From: Streptomyces sp. NBC_01142
GTDB lineage: Bacteria > Actinomycetota > Actinomycetes > Streptomycetales > Streptomycetaceae
DNA: 64,000 bases
Assembly: GCF_026341125.1 (NCBI RefSeq)
Contig: NZ_JAPEOR010000001.1
Span: forward strand, 3,038,001 to 3,102,000
Direction: 5' to 3'
In this document: positions 1-8,804 of the stretch, in pieces
Layout: every line of letters starts with the position of its first letter
How positions within the stretch are numbered: position 1 is the first letter of the stretch
Made by a program: the position numbers and the translations under genes
Notes under the pieces: model-generated
The model's input: the letters and a program-made list of their open reading frames with translations, nothing else
Databases searched by the model: none
Told to the model about the DNA's origin: nothing

Positions 1-204
1 GCCCTCGTCGACCTCGACGAGCCGGAAGCCGAGCGTGCCGCAGATCGGTGCCGACGGCAGACGGCCGTCCAGGCCCATACGGATCAGCTCGATCCCCGAG
101 CGGTCGCCGGCGTCGGCGTAGCTGGTCGGTGGTGCCCAGGTGTGGGTGCGCGAGCGCGCCGCGGGGGTGTCGGTTTCGGTGTGCTGGACCGTGGGCTGCG
201 CCAT
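1..204 (-). CDS. PaaI-type hotdog thioesterase, N-terminal part (runs off the window)
   Basis: Only the first 68 codons are present; the gene continues past base 1. The ATG at 204 is followed by a polar stretch of about 30 residues. Then comes ELIRMGLDGRLPSAPICGTL leading into LGFRLVEVDEG, the usual opening of the PaaI/acyl-CoA thioesterase hotdog domain, where a helix precedes the first strand. Such enzymes hydrolyse acyl-CoA thioesters. It lies downstream of, and in the same direction as, the small monooxygenase gene at 352-651, with 147 bases between, so co-transcription is possible. The catalytic region is outside the window, so substrate class cannot be judged. Confidence 0.7.
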   Translation of the reverse strand, partial: MAQPTVQHTETDTPAARSRTHTWAPPTSYADAGDRSGIELIRMGLDGRLPSAPICGTLGFRLVEVDEG

Positions 205-351
205 GGTGCGTTCCATCCCTCTGACTCGTTGGATGTCATGTGCCGGGTACAGCGAACCCAAAGTGCCAGGCGCTCTTTTGCAGTGTCGCCTGCGACTCTT
301 TGCATACCGTTCCCGTCATGCCGGACGCGTCCGGCACCGCGTTTCACCGGG

Positions 352-651
352 TCAGGGAAGCTTGACCGCCAGGATGTCCACGGGGCGGATGTCCGGTGCG
401 GAGCTGAGCATCGTCTCCGCGGCCTCCATCAGTGCCGCGGCGATCCTGCCCTGCAGGTGGGCGGTGCGGCCCTCCTCGTCCTGGAAGGTGTCGAACACCC
501 CGAAGGTGGTGGCGTTCTCGCGGAACGCGAACCAGGTGACGGTGTGCTCCTCCTCCTTGGCGAGCCGCAGCGCATCGCGCAGCATGTCCCCGACCTTCTC
601 TGCGTACTCGGGCTTGGCTTCGATCCTGGCCAACAGGCCGATCTTCGTCAT
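352..651 (-). CDS. Antibiotic biosynthesis monooxygenase (ABM) domain protein
   Basis: A 99-residue protein that is essentially one ABM ferredoxin-like fold. It opens MTKIGLLARIEAKPEYAEKV and has the central HTVTWFAFRENATTFGVFDTF strand-loop region typical of quinol monooxygenase YgiN-like and ActVA-Orf6-like proteins. These act as cofactor-free oxygenases or dimeric enzymes of unknown substrate. Length matches the family. It is divergent from the GlxA-like regulator at 863, with 211 bases between, so that regulator is the obvious candidate to control it. The family is clear; the substrate is unknown. Confidence 0.82.
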   Translation of the reverse strand: MTKIGLLARIEAKPEYAEKVGDMLRDALRLAKEEEHTVTWFAFRENATTFGVFDTFQDEEGRTAHLQGRIAAALMEAAETMLSSAPDIRPVDILAVKLP

Positions 652-862
652 GACGTACTCCGCTTCTCGGTGTTCGTGCCGGTGGTCGCCCGGTGGTCGT
701 CCCGGTGGTCGTCCCGGTGTCGACGGGCCGGTCCGGTGGGCCGGTCTCGATCTGCCGCGCGTCCGTGTCCGTGTGGTGTGATCCGGACATCTGAAAGAAG
801 CCTACGGCGGCGAACGATCGTGCCCCAGTGTCGTAAACGACGAGTCGGATACTGTTTCCGCC
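652..862. promoter_or_regulatory. Divergent promoter region between ABM gene and GlxA-like regulator
   Basis: This 211-base gap must hold promoters for both divergent genes. Near the regulator it contains the inverted repeat GTCGT-AA-ACGAC (830-841), a plausible operator, followed by GGATACT (847-853), a fair -10 element only 9 bases before the ATG at 863. Toward the ABM gene there are three near-copies of CGGTGGTCGTCC (about 690-718). No experimental support; the operator call rests on symmetry and position. Confidence 0.35.
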
Positions 863-1822
863 ATGGATGTAGCTGTACTCGCCTACGACGGTGTGTTCGA
901 CTCCGGGCTCGCGGCGATCCTCGATGTACTCCAAGGGGCCAACGCCATGCGCGGGGAGCTGCCTCAGCCGCCGCCCGCCTGGGAGGTCACGACCGTAGGT
1001 TTCCACCGCCGGATCCGCACCGGCGCCGGACATGTGGTCGCCACCGCGCCCGTCTCGGAGGCAAGGGGGGCGGACCTGCTGCTCGTACCGGCCCTCGCCG
1101 AGCGGCGGCCCGAGGCACTGATCGACCATGTTTCGGGTCCCGGCTCCGCAGCCGTGCGGCGTCTGGTGGCCGATGCGCGGGAGCGGCAGACGCCTGTCGC
1201 CTCGGCCTGTACGGGCACTTTCCTGCTGGCCGAGTCCGGGGTGCTGGACGGACGGCGGGCGACCACGAGCTGGTGGCTCGCGCCGGTGTTCCGCATGCGC
1301 TATCCGGCGGTGACGGTCGACGAGACCAGGATGGTGACCACATCGGACGGCGTGACGACGGCCGGCGCGGCCTTCGGGCATGTCGACCTCGCCCTCGCGA
1401 TCGTCCGGATGAGCAGCCCCGCCCTCGCCGATCTCGTCGCCCGCTATCTGGTGGTGGACGAGCGACCGTCCCAGTCGGCGTACACCATCCCGAGCGCGCT
1501 CGCCCAGAGCGATCCGACCGTGGCGGCCTTCGAGCGGTGGGCGCGACTGCATCTGGACGAGCCGATCAGTATCGGGCAGGCGGCGCAGGCGCTCGGCGTC
1601 AGCGAGCGCACCCTTCAGCGGGCCGTGCAGCGCGCACTCGGTACCTCACCCATCCGCTTCGTTCAGGACCTGCGGATCGAACAGGCCTCCCACCTGCTGC
1701 GGACCACGGACCTCTCACTGGAGGCCATCGCCCGCAGGGTCGGCTACGAACACGCCAACACCCTGCGCATCCTGTTGAGGGAACGCACCGGGAGCACGGC
1801 CGGAGCTTTGCGCCGCCGCTGA
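863..1822 (+). CDS. GlxA family transcriptional regulator (DJ-1/PfpI + AraC HTH)
   Basis: A 319-residue two-domain regulator. Residues 1-170 form a DJ-1/PfpI-like class I amidotransferase fold with the nucleophile-elbow motif ASACTGTF (Cys116). Residues about 215-319 are an AraC-type double helix-turn-helix, with ISIGQAAQALGVSERTLQRAVQ and RRVGYEHANTLRILLRE. Order and length are typical for GlxA-like regulators, which usually sense small molecules through the N-terminal domain. It is divergent from the ABM gene and probably controls it and/or itself through the inverted repeat at 830-841. Confidence 0.9.
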   Translation: MDVAVLAYDGVFDSGLAAILDVLQGANAMRGELPQPPPAWEVTTVGFHRRIRTGAGHVVATAPVSEARGADLLLVPALAERRPEALIDHVSGPGSAAVRRLVADARERQTPVASACTGTFLLAESGVLDGRRATTSWWLAPVFRMRYPAVTVDETRMVTTSDGVTTAGAAFGHVDLALAIVRMSSPALADLVARYLVVDERPSQSAYTIPSALAQSDPTVAAFERWARLHLDEPISIGQAAQALGVSERTLQRAVQRALGTSPIRFVQDLRIEQASHLLRTTDLSLEAIARRVGYEHANTLRILLRERTGSTAGALRRR

Positions 1823-2038
1823 CGTCGCATCACCCAGTGCGGCATACATGACGTGGGTGCGTTCGCCCAGCAGGGCGAGGAGTTGGAGTTCAGGCGTGTG
1901 GGCTCGCCACTGCTCGATGGCATCGGCGGGTTGACATCCGGAGTGCCGCCGACCGGGCGGGTATACGGCGGTGTGCCCGATCGGCCGACGTGCGCGTTCC
2001 TCCTCGCTGCGCTGTCCCCAGTGCCCGGCTCCGGTCGG
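1823..2038. other. Intergenic region, nothing recognised
   Basis: The 216 bases between the regulator stop and the small gene that ends at 2039 hold open frames in several directions, but none has a recognisable family or a ribosome binding site. A TTGACA at 1931-1936 and a GTATAC at 1961-1966 are 24 bases apart, too far for a standard promoter. Confidence 0.4.
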
Positions 2039-2176
2039 CTATCGGCCCTGCAGCCACCAGGCGATTCCGGCGATGACAGCCGAGCCGGCTGCGGTGGCGA
2101 TGCCGCGGACCAGACCGAACATGGCCGTGTGGCCGAGCTGCCGGACGGTTTGCCTGGTGTTCCTTTTGTTCGTCAT
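2039..2176 (-). CDS. Small membrane protein, 45 residues
   Basis: A short gene with a good Shine-Dalgarno sequence (AAAAGGA, 6 bases before the ATG at 2176). The product starts MTNKRNTRQTVRQLGHTAMF and ends in a hydrophobic stretch with WW, a layout of basic amphipathic N-terminus followed by one membrane helix. The frame is open for another 25 codons upstream, but the SD fixes this start. No known function. It looks like a conserved small Streptomyces membrane protein rather than chance, because of the SD and the coherent basic-then-hydrophobic composition. Confidence 0.5.
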   Translation of the reverse strand: MTNKRNTRQTVRQLGHTAMFGLVRGIATAAGSAVIAGIAWWLQGR

Positions 2177-3012
2177 CGTGATCCTTTTGGCGAGACGGTG
2201 TCCGGTTCGGTGCCAAATGCGCCGGACCATGAGCGAGTGGAGCTGGTGCAATCCGAAGTAGCGGCCACAGCAGGCGTGTTGCCCTTACGCTCCTGCTCGA
2301 CAGCCCGGCCGGCGGATACCGCAGCGGAGGGGCCGGTTGCGCGAGGGGGAAATGGTGCCGGCGCGTGACCTTGTTCATTTCGACCAGCTGGGAACCTTCG
2401 AGGAGGGGCCGATGCCGCTCGCACCAAGGCGGCCGAGCGGAATTCACGGCGGGAGACGACGCGGGCGCTGGAGACGGCCCCGTACCGTCCGGCTCCGGGC
2501 ACGTGATGGATCGGCACCCGGCTTCTGGCCGAGTGGGGGAGGGGCCCGACGGGCCCTATGGGGACACTGTCCCGGACTGTGCCGGCTGACACGCCCCACT
2601 CGTGCCGCCCTTGTGTCTCCGGGCTGGTTGACCGGTTGTCCCGGTGCGCTGCTGACCCGCCTTGAGCGCCGATGCGGCTCGCGGTTGCACCGGACAGTGA
2701 GGGAAACCGCGGGCGGTGCGAGTCGGCTGTGGGTGCTGCTGGATGGCCCCTCCGCCCACCAGCCCCGCGTCTGGGGGAGGACCTTCCTCACGGATTTCAG
2801 CGCGTGGGCGGCGAACTCCCGTACTTCCACCATCGCTCTCTCCGTCCTTTTCGGAACCTCGGATCACAACGGCGGCCAGCGTGCGCCGCAGAAGCGGCCG
2901 AGATCACCAGCGACGGCCGACCCCGGACCTGCCTGCCAAAGGTGCAGGTCAACGGACGGTCGGCAGCCATCAGCGCCGGATTCCGCCGGACACCGGACTC
3001 ACGGGGAGGGAC
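2177..3012. other. 836-base stretch without a recognised gene
   Basis: Several frames are open, as is normal at this GC, but none gives a recognisable protein with an SD. The 3' end must hold the promoter of the STAND gene at 3013, which has the SD GGGGAGGG just before it. The upstream extension of the STAND frame (2716-3012) reads as arginine- and proline-rich sequence without domain character and is not counted as coding. Confidence 0.4.
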
Positions 3013-6000
3013 ATGAGCGACGCTGCAGGCGGGGGTGACGCGGTCGAGGCGCAGCGGCACCGACTGGGGAAGCGGCTACGTGCTCTGCGCATCGAGGTCG
3101 GCCTGACCCAGACCGGTCTGGCCGGAAACATCGCCTCGGCCAACTCAACGATCTCCGATCTCGAGAACGGCAAGGGAAGGAATGCACCCGACCGCGGTCT
3201 GTTCGAGAGGTACGTCAGCGCCTGCCTGGCCGAGTCGGAGGCGGGCAAGGCCGTGAAGCAAGAACGGTGGGCGAGCCTGCTGGGGGACTACAAGGTGCTG
3301 CAGCTGTTGCTGGAGCATGCGCAGGATCACGGCGGTGGTCTCGCCGACCCGGCACCTGGTCATCTCGATGGCCGATGCCCCTACCCCGGCCTGCACTCCT
3401 TCACCGAGGACACAGCCGAATGGTTCTTCGGCCGCGGCACGCAAATCCAGGAACTGGTCAGGCTGCTGAACAAGCGCATCGGCGGCGGACCGCCCTTGTT
3501 CCTGATCGGCGCCTCGGGCGCCGGCAAGTCATCCCTGCTGAACGCTGGTTTGGCCCCCCTGTTACGCCTGGGACGTCTGTCGGCGGACGATTCGGCTCCC
3601 GCGGCGGTGGTACGGCTCACGCCGGGGGCGCATCCGCTGGAGGCGCTGCGCGCCCAGCTGGAGAGATCGAAGGGCAGGACCAGTGGCCGCTGGGTGCTGA
3701 TCGTGGATCAGTTCGAGGAGACCTTTACCCAGTGCACGGACAGCGACGAGCGTCAGGCCTTCGTGGCCGCGCTCGTCGAGCAGGCATCCGGAGACAGGAG
3801 CCGCCGACCGGTCCCGGTCGTTGTGGCGGTGCGCGCCGACTTTTTCCACCGCTGCATTGCCGTGCCCGGACTGGCCGGATTGGTGAACAAGGGAAACATC
3901 GTGCTCGGACCGATGACCGAGCCCGATCTGCGCCAGGCGATCACTGGTCCGGCGCGCGCGGCACAGCTGGAACTGGAGCCGGGGCTGGTGGAGATGCTGC
4001 TGCGCGACCTGGGTGTGCGTGGCGGGGGTTATGACGCGGGCGCGCTGCCGCTGCTGGCGCACGCGCTGCAGGCCACCTGGGCCCAAGGCGACGGCCGTCG
4101 CATGACACTGGCTGGCTATCACGCCTCCGGAGGCATCCAGAACGCGGTGGCCAACACGGCTCAGGGGGTATACGACTCCCTGGATCGGGACGAGAAGCAA
4201 GCAGCGCGACGCATGCTGCTCCGCCTGGTCGCGGTGGACGACGGCGGTGAGGCCGTGCGGCGCCGGGTTTGCGAAGACGAGCTGGCACACGAGGGGGGTC
4301 CTGCCCGTGTCGCCCTGCAACGCCTGATCGAGGAACGTCTGGTCACCGCGGATGACGGGGTCGTGCAGATCACCCACGAAGCACTCGTACGAGCCTGGGC
4401 CCAGCTGCGGGAGTGGTTGGCCGAAGATCGTGACTGGCTGCGTGTGCACCGCGCCCTGACCGTAGCCGCCGAAGCCTGGCAGGCCCTGCAACGTGATCCA
4501 GGCAGCCTGTATCGGGGACACCGGCTGGCCCAGGCCACAGAGATGGCGGCCGGACGCCGAGCCGACCTCAATCCGCTGGAGCGCGAGTTCTTGGAGGACA
4601 GCGTCGCGGCGGCGCAGGCTGAGATCAGGAGGGCGGAAGCCGAGGCCGCAGCCACCGGTCGCCGAAACGAACGGCTTCGGCGTCTCACGGCAGCCCTCGC
4701 ACTGTTGGTGGTGGCGTCACTGGTTGCCACAGCTGTCGCGGTGTGGCAGTGGCAGGCCGCTGAGGGACAGCGCAGGACGGCCGACCGGAAGAGCCGGATA
4801 GCCGCCGCGAGCAGTCTTGCCGCACAGTCCCGCGCGGTCCTGGGCACCCAGCCCGACCTCGCGAACCTTCTCGCCCTCGCCGGACTCCGCCAGGCAGCCA
4901 TCGCTCCGACCCACGCGAGTGCACAAGCTGCCCTGTCGACCCCCGTGCATCCGGCTCGGCCGCTCGTCGGTCACACCGGGGAGGTCATCGCGGTGACGTT
5001 CAGCCCGGATGGGCACACCGTGGCTACGGGCAGCAAGGACGGGACCGCCCGACTCTGGGCCGGCGGGAGCCACCGAGTGGCCACCACTCTGCCCGGTCGG
5101 AGCGGCGAAGTCACTGCGGTGTCGTTCAGTCCGGACGGGAAGTTGTTGGCCGCGGGGTCTGCCGATGGCACCGCCCGGCTCTGGGACATCCGTACCGGCC
5201 GCACAGCCGCCATCCTGCGAGGCCATTCGCGCGGAGTGTACGCGGTGTCGTTCAGTCCCGACGGAAGGTCGTTGGCCACGGGATCTGCCGATGCCACCGC
5301 CCGGCTCTGGGACACCCGTACCGGACGAACAACCGCCACCCTGGCCGGTCACACCGGCAAAGTGAGTGCGGTGGCGTTCAGTCCCGACGGCGGGAGGCTG
5401 TTGACCGGCAGTTGGGACGACACCGCCCAGCTGTGGGATCTGGGCACCCGTAGGGCAGTTGGCACCTTGACGGGTCACACGGGCGAGGTGTACGGGGTGG
5501 CGTTCAGTCCGGACGGGAAGTCGTTGGCCACGGGGTCCGCCGATGGCACCGTCCGACTCTGGGACACCAGTACCCGGCGGGGCATCGCAACTCTGCGAGG
5601 GCACACCCGCGTAGTGAGTGCGGTGGCGTTCAGTCCCGACGGCGGGATGCTGTTGACCGGCAGTTGGGACGACACCGCCCGGCTGTGGGATCTGGGCACC
5701 CGTAGGGCAGTTGGCACCTTGACGGGTCACACGGGCGAGGTGAACGGGGTGGCGTTCAGTCCGGACGGGAAGTCGTTGGCCACGGGCTCCGCCGATGGCA
5801 CCGCCCGGCTCTGGGGCACCCGTACCCGGCAGGCGACCACGACGCTGACCGGTCACAGCGGATACCTCGATGCGGTGGCGTTCAGCCCCGACGGCCGCAT
5901 GCTTGCAACCGGGAGCAGGGACGGGACCGCCCGACTATGGGATCTCCGCACCCACCGAACGACCGCGACCATTGGCGGCCGGGCCGGCTACGTACTCGCG

Positions 6001-6825
6001 GTGGCATTCAGCCCCGACGGCCACACGCTTGCAACCGGCAACAAGGACGGAACCGCCCGACTATGGGACACCCGCACGCACCAGCTCATCGCTGCGCTGC
6101 GCGGGCACAGCGGCGCGGTGGCCGGGGTGTCGTTCAGTCCGGACGGCAGGACGTTGGCGTCCGCCTCCACCGACGGGACCGCCCGCCTCTGGGGCACCCG
6201 CACCCGCCGGCTCATCGCTACGCTGCGCGGGCACAGCGGCTGGGTGAGCGCGGTGTCGTTCAGTCCGGACGGCAGGACGTTGGCGTCCGCCTCCACCGAC
6301 GGGACCGCCCGCCTCTGGGGCACCCGCACGCACCAGCTCATCGCTACCTTCAACAGCAGAACCGGATACATGAGCGCAGTGGTGTTCAGCCCGAACGGGA
6401 AGACCTTGGCCACTGCTCCCACCGATGGCACCGCCCAGTTGTGGGACGTCGCCACCCACAGGGCCATCGCCACCCTCACGGGCCATACCAACGAGGTGAC
6501 CGCGGTGGCATTCAGCCCCGACGGAAACACCATCGCGACAAGCAGCAGGGACGGCACGGCACGCCTGTGGGCCAGCAGCAGCGGCGACCCGATCGCTACC
6601 CTGACGGGCCACACCGGATGGGTAGCCGCAGCGGTGTTCAGCCCCGACGGCAAGACCCTCGCTACTGCATCCTGGGACCGCACCGCCCGGCTCACCCCCG
6701 TACCGGGCGTGTGGGCTCACGAACTATGCCGCGGAGCGGGCCGCAACCTGACTCACGACGAGTGGAACTTCTACGTCGGCGACGACCGTTACCAGCGTCT
6801 GTGCCCGAACTTCCCCTCCGGTTGA
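3013..6825 (+). CDS. XRE-HTH / nSTAND NTPase / WD40 repeat protein
   Basis: A 1270-residue protein. Residues 15-70 are an XRE helix-turn-helix. CPYPGLHSFTEDTAEWFFGR (122-141) is the lead-in of nSTAND1-type NTPases. Walker A is GASGAGKS (166-173) and Walker B is VLIVDQFEE (228-236). A membrane-like segment lies near 558-580. Fourteen WD40 repeats of 42 residues run from about 650 to 1230, each with FSPDG and most with ARLW, and a Cys-containing tail ends in CPNFPSG. STAND proteins are signal-triggered switches; the propeller is the likely sensor. ATG at 3013 follows GGGGAGGG. Codon 184 is TTA (3562-3564), implying bldA-dependent translation. The gene stands alone, with no effector domain recognised. 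Confidence 0.9.
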   Translation: MSDAAGGGDAVEAQRHRLGKRLRALRIEVGLTQTGLAGNIASANSTISDLENGKGRNAPDRGLFERYVSACLAESEAGKAVKQERWASLLGDYKVLQLLLEHAQDHGGGLADPAPGHLDGRCPYPGLHSFTEDTAEWFFGRGTQIQELVRLLNKRIGGGPPLFLIGASGAGKSSLLNAGLAPLLRLGRLSADDSAPAAVVRLTPGAHPLEALRAQLERSKGRTSGRWVLIVDQFEETFTQCTDSDERQAFVAALVEQASGDRSRRPVPVVVAVRADFFHRCIAVPGLAGLVNKGNIVLGPMTEPDLRQAITGPARAAQLELEPGLVEMLLRDLGVRGGGYDAGALPLLAHALQATWAQGDGRRMTLAGYHASGGIQNAVANTAQGVYDSLDRDEKQAARRMLLRLVAVDDGGEAVRRRVCEDELAHEGGPARVALQRLIEERLVTADDGVVQITHEALVRAWAQLREWLAEDRDWLRVHRALTVAAEAWQALQRDPGSLYRGHRLAQATEMAAGRRADLNPLEREFLEDSVAAAQAEIRRAEAEAAATGRRNERLRRLTAALALLVVASLVATAVAVWQWQAAEGQRRTADRKSRIAAASSLAAQSRAVLGTQPDLANLLALAGLRQAAIAPTHASAQAALSTPVHPARPLVGHTGEVIAVTFSPDGHTVATGSKDGTARLWAGGSHRVATTLPGRSGEVTAVSFSPDGKLLAAGSADGTARLWDIRTGRTAAILRGHSRGVYAVSFSPDGRSLATGSADATARLWDTRTGRTTATLAGHTGKVSAVAFSPDGGRLLTGSWDDTAQLWDLGTRRAVGTLTGHTGEVYGVAFSPDGKSLATGSADGTVRLWDTSTRRGIATLRGHTRVVSAVAFSPDGGMLLTGSWDDTARLWDLGTRRAVGTLTGHTGEVNGVAFSPDGKSLATGSADGTARLWGTRTRQATTTLTGHSGYLDAVAFSPDGRMLATGSRDGTARLWDLRTHRTTATIGGRAGYVLAVAFSPDGHTLATGNKDGTARLWDTRTHQLIAALRGHSGAVAGVSFSPDGRTLASASTDGTARLWGTRTRRLIATLRGHSGWVSAVSFSPDGRTLASASTDGTARLWGTRTHQLIATFNSRTGYMSAVVFSPNGKTLATAPTDGTAQLWDVATHRAIATLTGHTNEVTAVAFSPDGNTIATSSRDGTARLWASSSGDPIATLTGHTGWVAAAVFSPDGKTLATASWDRTARLTPVPGVWAHELCRGAGRNLTHDEWNFYVGDDRYQRLCPNFPSG
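5361..5829 (+). repeat. Near-identical 217-bp direct repeats inside the WD40 region (offset 252 bp)
   Basis: Bases 5361-5577 and 5613-5829 match with only about ten differences. The offset of 252 bp is exactly two 126-bp (42-residue) WD40 units, so a pair of propeller blades (repeats 4-5) was copied to give repeats 6-7. Other blades are clearly more diverged at DNA level. Confidence 0.85.
6085..6345 (+). repeat. Tandem 126-bp WD40 unit duplication
   Basis: The segment CTCATCGCT recurs at 6085, 6211 and 6337, each 126 bp apart. The units between are nearly identical, differing mainly at the blade linker (GCGGTGGCCGGG against TGGGTGAGCGCG). This is a second recent duplication, of a single blade (repeats 10 and 11), in the same gene. 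Confidence 0.8.
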
Positions 6826-6896
6826 GGATCAGTCCCGTGGGCAGGGCACCGCCGCTGTATCCGTAACAACACCGCGGGAATCCGACCGCGCTGGTG

Positions 6897-7277
6897 CTAT
6901 GCGGTGCCCGCCGCTGTCAGGAGCGCGACCGGCAGGAGCAGGATCCACTGCGGCAGCCGGAGCAGGGGCCTGGGCCAGCCGGCCGACAGCGTGACGGCCA
7001 GGAAGACCGCCGCGTACGCGAGGAAGTGCGCGGCCACGAACCACGCGACCAGGCCAGTCCCTGACGTACCGTCCGCCAGAGCGAGGTAGACCAAGGCGGC
7101 TGCGGAGAGCACCAGGTCCGCGGTGACCATGTGCCATACGGCGTGCATGACTCTCCTGGGTTCGTCTGCGAGTCCACTGGACAGCAGCGGGCGTACCACG
7201 TCCCGGTGCCCGCCGGCGATGTGCACCGCGGCCACGCCGAATGCGGTGATGCCCGCTGCGAGAAGCCAGCCGTTCAT
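6897..7277 (-). CDS. Small integral membrane protein
   Basis: 126 residues with four predicted membrane helices: GWLLAAGITAFGVAAVHIAG, a central HMVTADLVLSAAALVYLALA stretch, LVAWFVAAHFLAYAAVFLAV and LLLPVALLTAAG. A conserved-looking HIAGGH motif follows helix 1. Its ATG overlaps the stop of the TetR regulator by four bases (7274-7277), so the two are translationally coupled and it is probably the regulator's main target. I do not recognise a biochemical function; a transport or redox-linked role would be a guess. Confidence 0.8.
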   Translation of the reverse strand: MNGWLLAAGITAFGVAAVHIAGGHRDVVRPLLSSGLADEPRRVMHAVWHMVTADLVLSAAALVYLALADGTSGTGLVAWFVAAHFLAYAAVFLAVTLSAGWPRPLLRLPQWILLLPVALLTAAGTA

Positions 7278-7861
7278 CGGATCTCGATTCCTTTGGCAAC
7301 GACAGCAGCCAGCCGGCCGGCCAACTGCGGGGTGGGGTGCTCTCCCACCAGTCCGACATGGAAGAACACCGCTCCTGCCAGCGTGTCCAGGACCAGGTCC
7401 ACCGGTGTGCCGGCGGCGATCTCCCCGCGCAGCACGGCGCGTTCGAAGACAATCAGCAGCCGTTCCTTCGACGGGGCGAGGAAGTCGCTACGGATGCGCG
7501 CCTTCAGGGCCGGATCGGCGGCGAAGTCGGCGAGCAGTCCCGGGAGCGCCGCTGCGGAGGCAGGCGCATGGAACTCCTCGACCAGGCCCCGCAGCAGGGC
7601 GGTCAGGTCCCCGGTGAGCGTTCCCGTGTCCGGTATCGGAGCGTGGTCGGTGGTCGTGAACACGGCCTCGAAGACCAGCTCCGGCTTGCCCGACCATCGT
7701 CGGTAGATCGTGTCCTTGCCGACACCGGCCCGCGCCGCCACGGCCCCGATCGACGTCGCGGCGTAGCCGGCCTCGGCCACCAGCTCCGCGGTCGCGCTGA
7801 TGATCGCCTCGTGCGAGCGGGGGTCCCTGGGGCGCCCCCTGGAGGGAGGAGAAGAGTGCAT
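7274..7861 (-). CDS. TetR/AcrR family transcriptional regulator
   Basis: 195 residues. The N-terminal helix-turn-helix is clear: SHEAIISATAELVAEAGYAA, then IGAVAARAGVGKDTIYRRW, the TetR signature with YRRW at the end of the recognition helix. The rest is the variable ligand-binding domain (TetR_C-like, with the LPGLLADFAADPALKARIR region). It is first in a two-gene unit with the membrane protein. It lacks a Shine-Dalgarno sequence, and the promoter geometry suggests a leaderless mRNA starting at its ATG. A 14-bp palindrome in the promoter spacer makes autorepression very likely. Confidence 0.92.
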   Translation of the reverse strand: MHSSPPSRGRPRDPRSHEAIISATAELVAEAGYAATSIGAVAARAGVGKDTIYRRWSGKPELVFEAVFTTTDHAPIPDTGTLTGDLTALLRGLVEEFHAPASAAALPGLLADFAADPALKARIRSDFLAPSKERLLIVFERAVLRGEIAAGTPVDLVLDTLAGAVFFHVGLVGEHPTPQLAGRLAAVVAKGIEIR

Positions 7862-7868
7862 GGCAATT

Positions 7869-7898
7869 ACTTTACGGGTCGACCCGTTTGGTTAACAA
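7869..7898 (-). promoter_or_regulatory. Promoter and operator of the TetR gene (leaderless)
   Basis: On the minus strand, TTGTTA (7898-7893) and TAAAGT (7874-7869) form -35 and -10 boxes with an 18-base spacer. The -10 ends 7 bases before the ATG at 7861, so transcription should begin at or next to the start codon. The spacer holds the palindrome ACGGGTCGACCCGT (7874-7887), ideal for a TetR dimer to block RNA polymerase. Palindrome and spacing are seen directly; binding is inferred. Confidence 0.6.
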
Positions 7899-8011
7899 GA
7901 GTTGCGGTTGGCCGCGTGCCCGGCACGTGACCCCACCGCCTTCCGGTCGGATCGCCACACGCCAGCGCCGGGGGCGACAAGGCGGCCGGCCGAGGGAACC
8001 TGTTCGAATGC

Positions 8012-8656
8012 TCAGGGCCTGCGCAGGGGGAGCTGCCAGTACGTCGGCGAATGGCCGTCGGCGATGCGCAGTTCGGAGCGCAGGTACGGCGTGCCGACGG
8101 GGACGTAGACCTCCATCGTGACCGTGGTGCGCTCGCCCGGGGCGAGGCGGTCCGGGAACCACGGTTCCTGTGGGCGGCCGATGCCCCACGCGCCGCGTGC
8201 CATCGCACCGTTGGGGAGCGTCATCTCCTCGTCGATGCCGTTTTGGACGAGTTCGACGGTTCTGCTGCCGTCGTTGGCGTAGGTGACGGTGTAGGAGTAC
8301 ATGGCGTCTCCCGGCCGGTACCCGGGGTCGTCGGTGATGGCAGTGACGCGGCGGGGTACGCCCACGGTCACCCGTACGTCGTCCTCGTACCGCTGCGGGT
8401 CTCCGGCCGCCACTGGGCTGCCAGGACCGGTGTAGGGGCCGGCCAGTTCGTAGTACGGGGCGGAAGCCCTGGTGTGTTCCAGGGACCACAGCATGAAGGC
8501 GAACCAGCAGACAACCGCGAGGACCATGGCGAGGACCGCCGCCAGGACGGCCTTGACGACGCGTGAGGCGGCGCGCGCCGGGTCGCGCGGCAGCCAGGAC
8601 CGCGGCGCGGCGGGGGCCGGGACGGAGGTGGAGGAACGGGCGTTGCCACTGTGCAT
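8012..8656 (-). CDS. Membrane-anchored protein with extracytoplasmic domain
   Basis: 214 residues. A Pro/Ala/Ser-rich cytoplasmic N-terminus of about 30 residues is followed by one membrane helix (AVLAAVLAMVLAVVCWFAFM, about 36-57). About 150 residues then rich in beta-strand patterns end the protein (YTVTYANDGSRTVEL, APGERTTVTMEVYVP), resembling an immunoglobulin-like or DUF4352-type fold on the outer face. No catalytic motif is visible. It follows the P450 operon terminator region and probably has its own promoter. Function unknown. Confidence 0.75.
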   Translation of the reverse strand: MHSGNARSSTSVPAPAAPRSWLPRDPARAASRVVKAVLAAVLAMVLAVVCWFAFMLWSLEHTRASAPYYELAGPYTGPGSPVAAGDPQRYEDDVRVTVGVPRRVTAITDDPGYRPGDAMYSYTVTYANDGSRTVELVQNGIDEEMTLPNGAMARGAWGIGRPQEPWFPDRLAPGERTTVTMEVYVPVGTPYLRSELRIADGHSPTYWQLPLRRP

Positions 8657-8804
8657 GGGGGCACGCTATGCCTCGTCTCCAGTGGAGACATCGGTACGGA
8701 AACGCGGAGGCGGGTGGGTGCGGGTACTCAGGGAATCAGCCAGTGGTGAGAGCGGCAGGACGACCCCGTCCGCGCTTTCGCGTGGAACGTGCTTCCTGGC
8801 GGTC

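Noticed and set aside
2716..3012. Upstream extension of the STAND protein by 99 codons
   Set aside because: Arg/Pro-rich and without domain features, whereas ATG 3013 has GGGGAGGG directly upstream and begins a normal XRE domain.
4966..6700. Regular repeats that could suggest a CRISPR array or satellite
   Set aside because: The 126-bp period is exactly 42 codons and encodes WD40 blades in one open frame.
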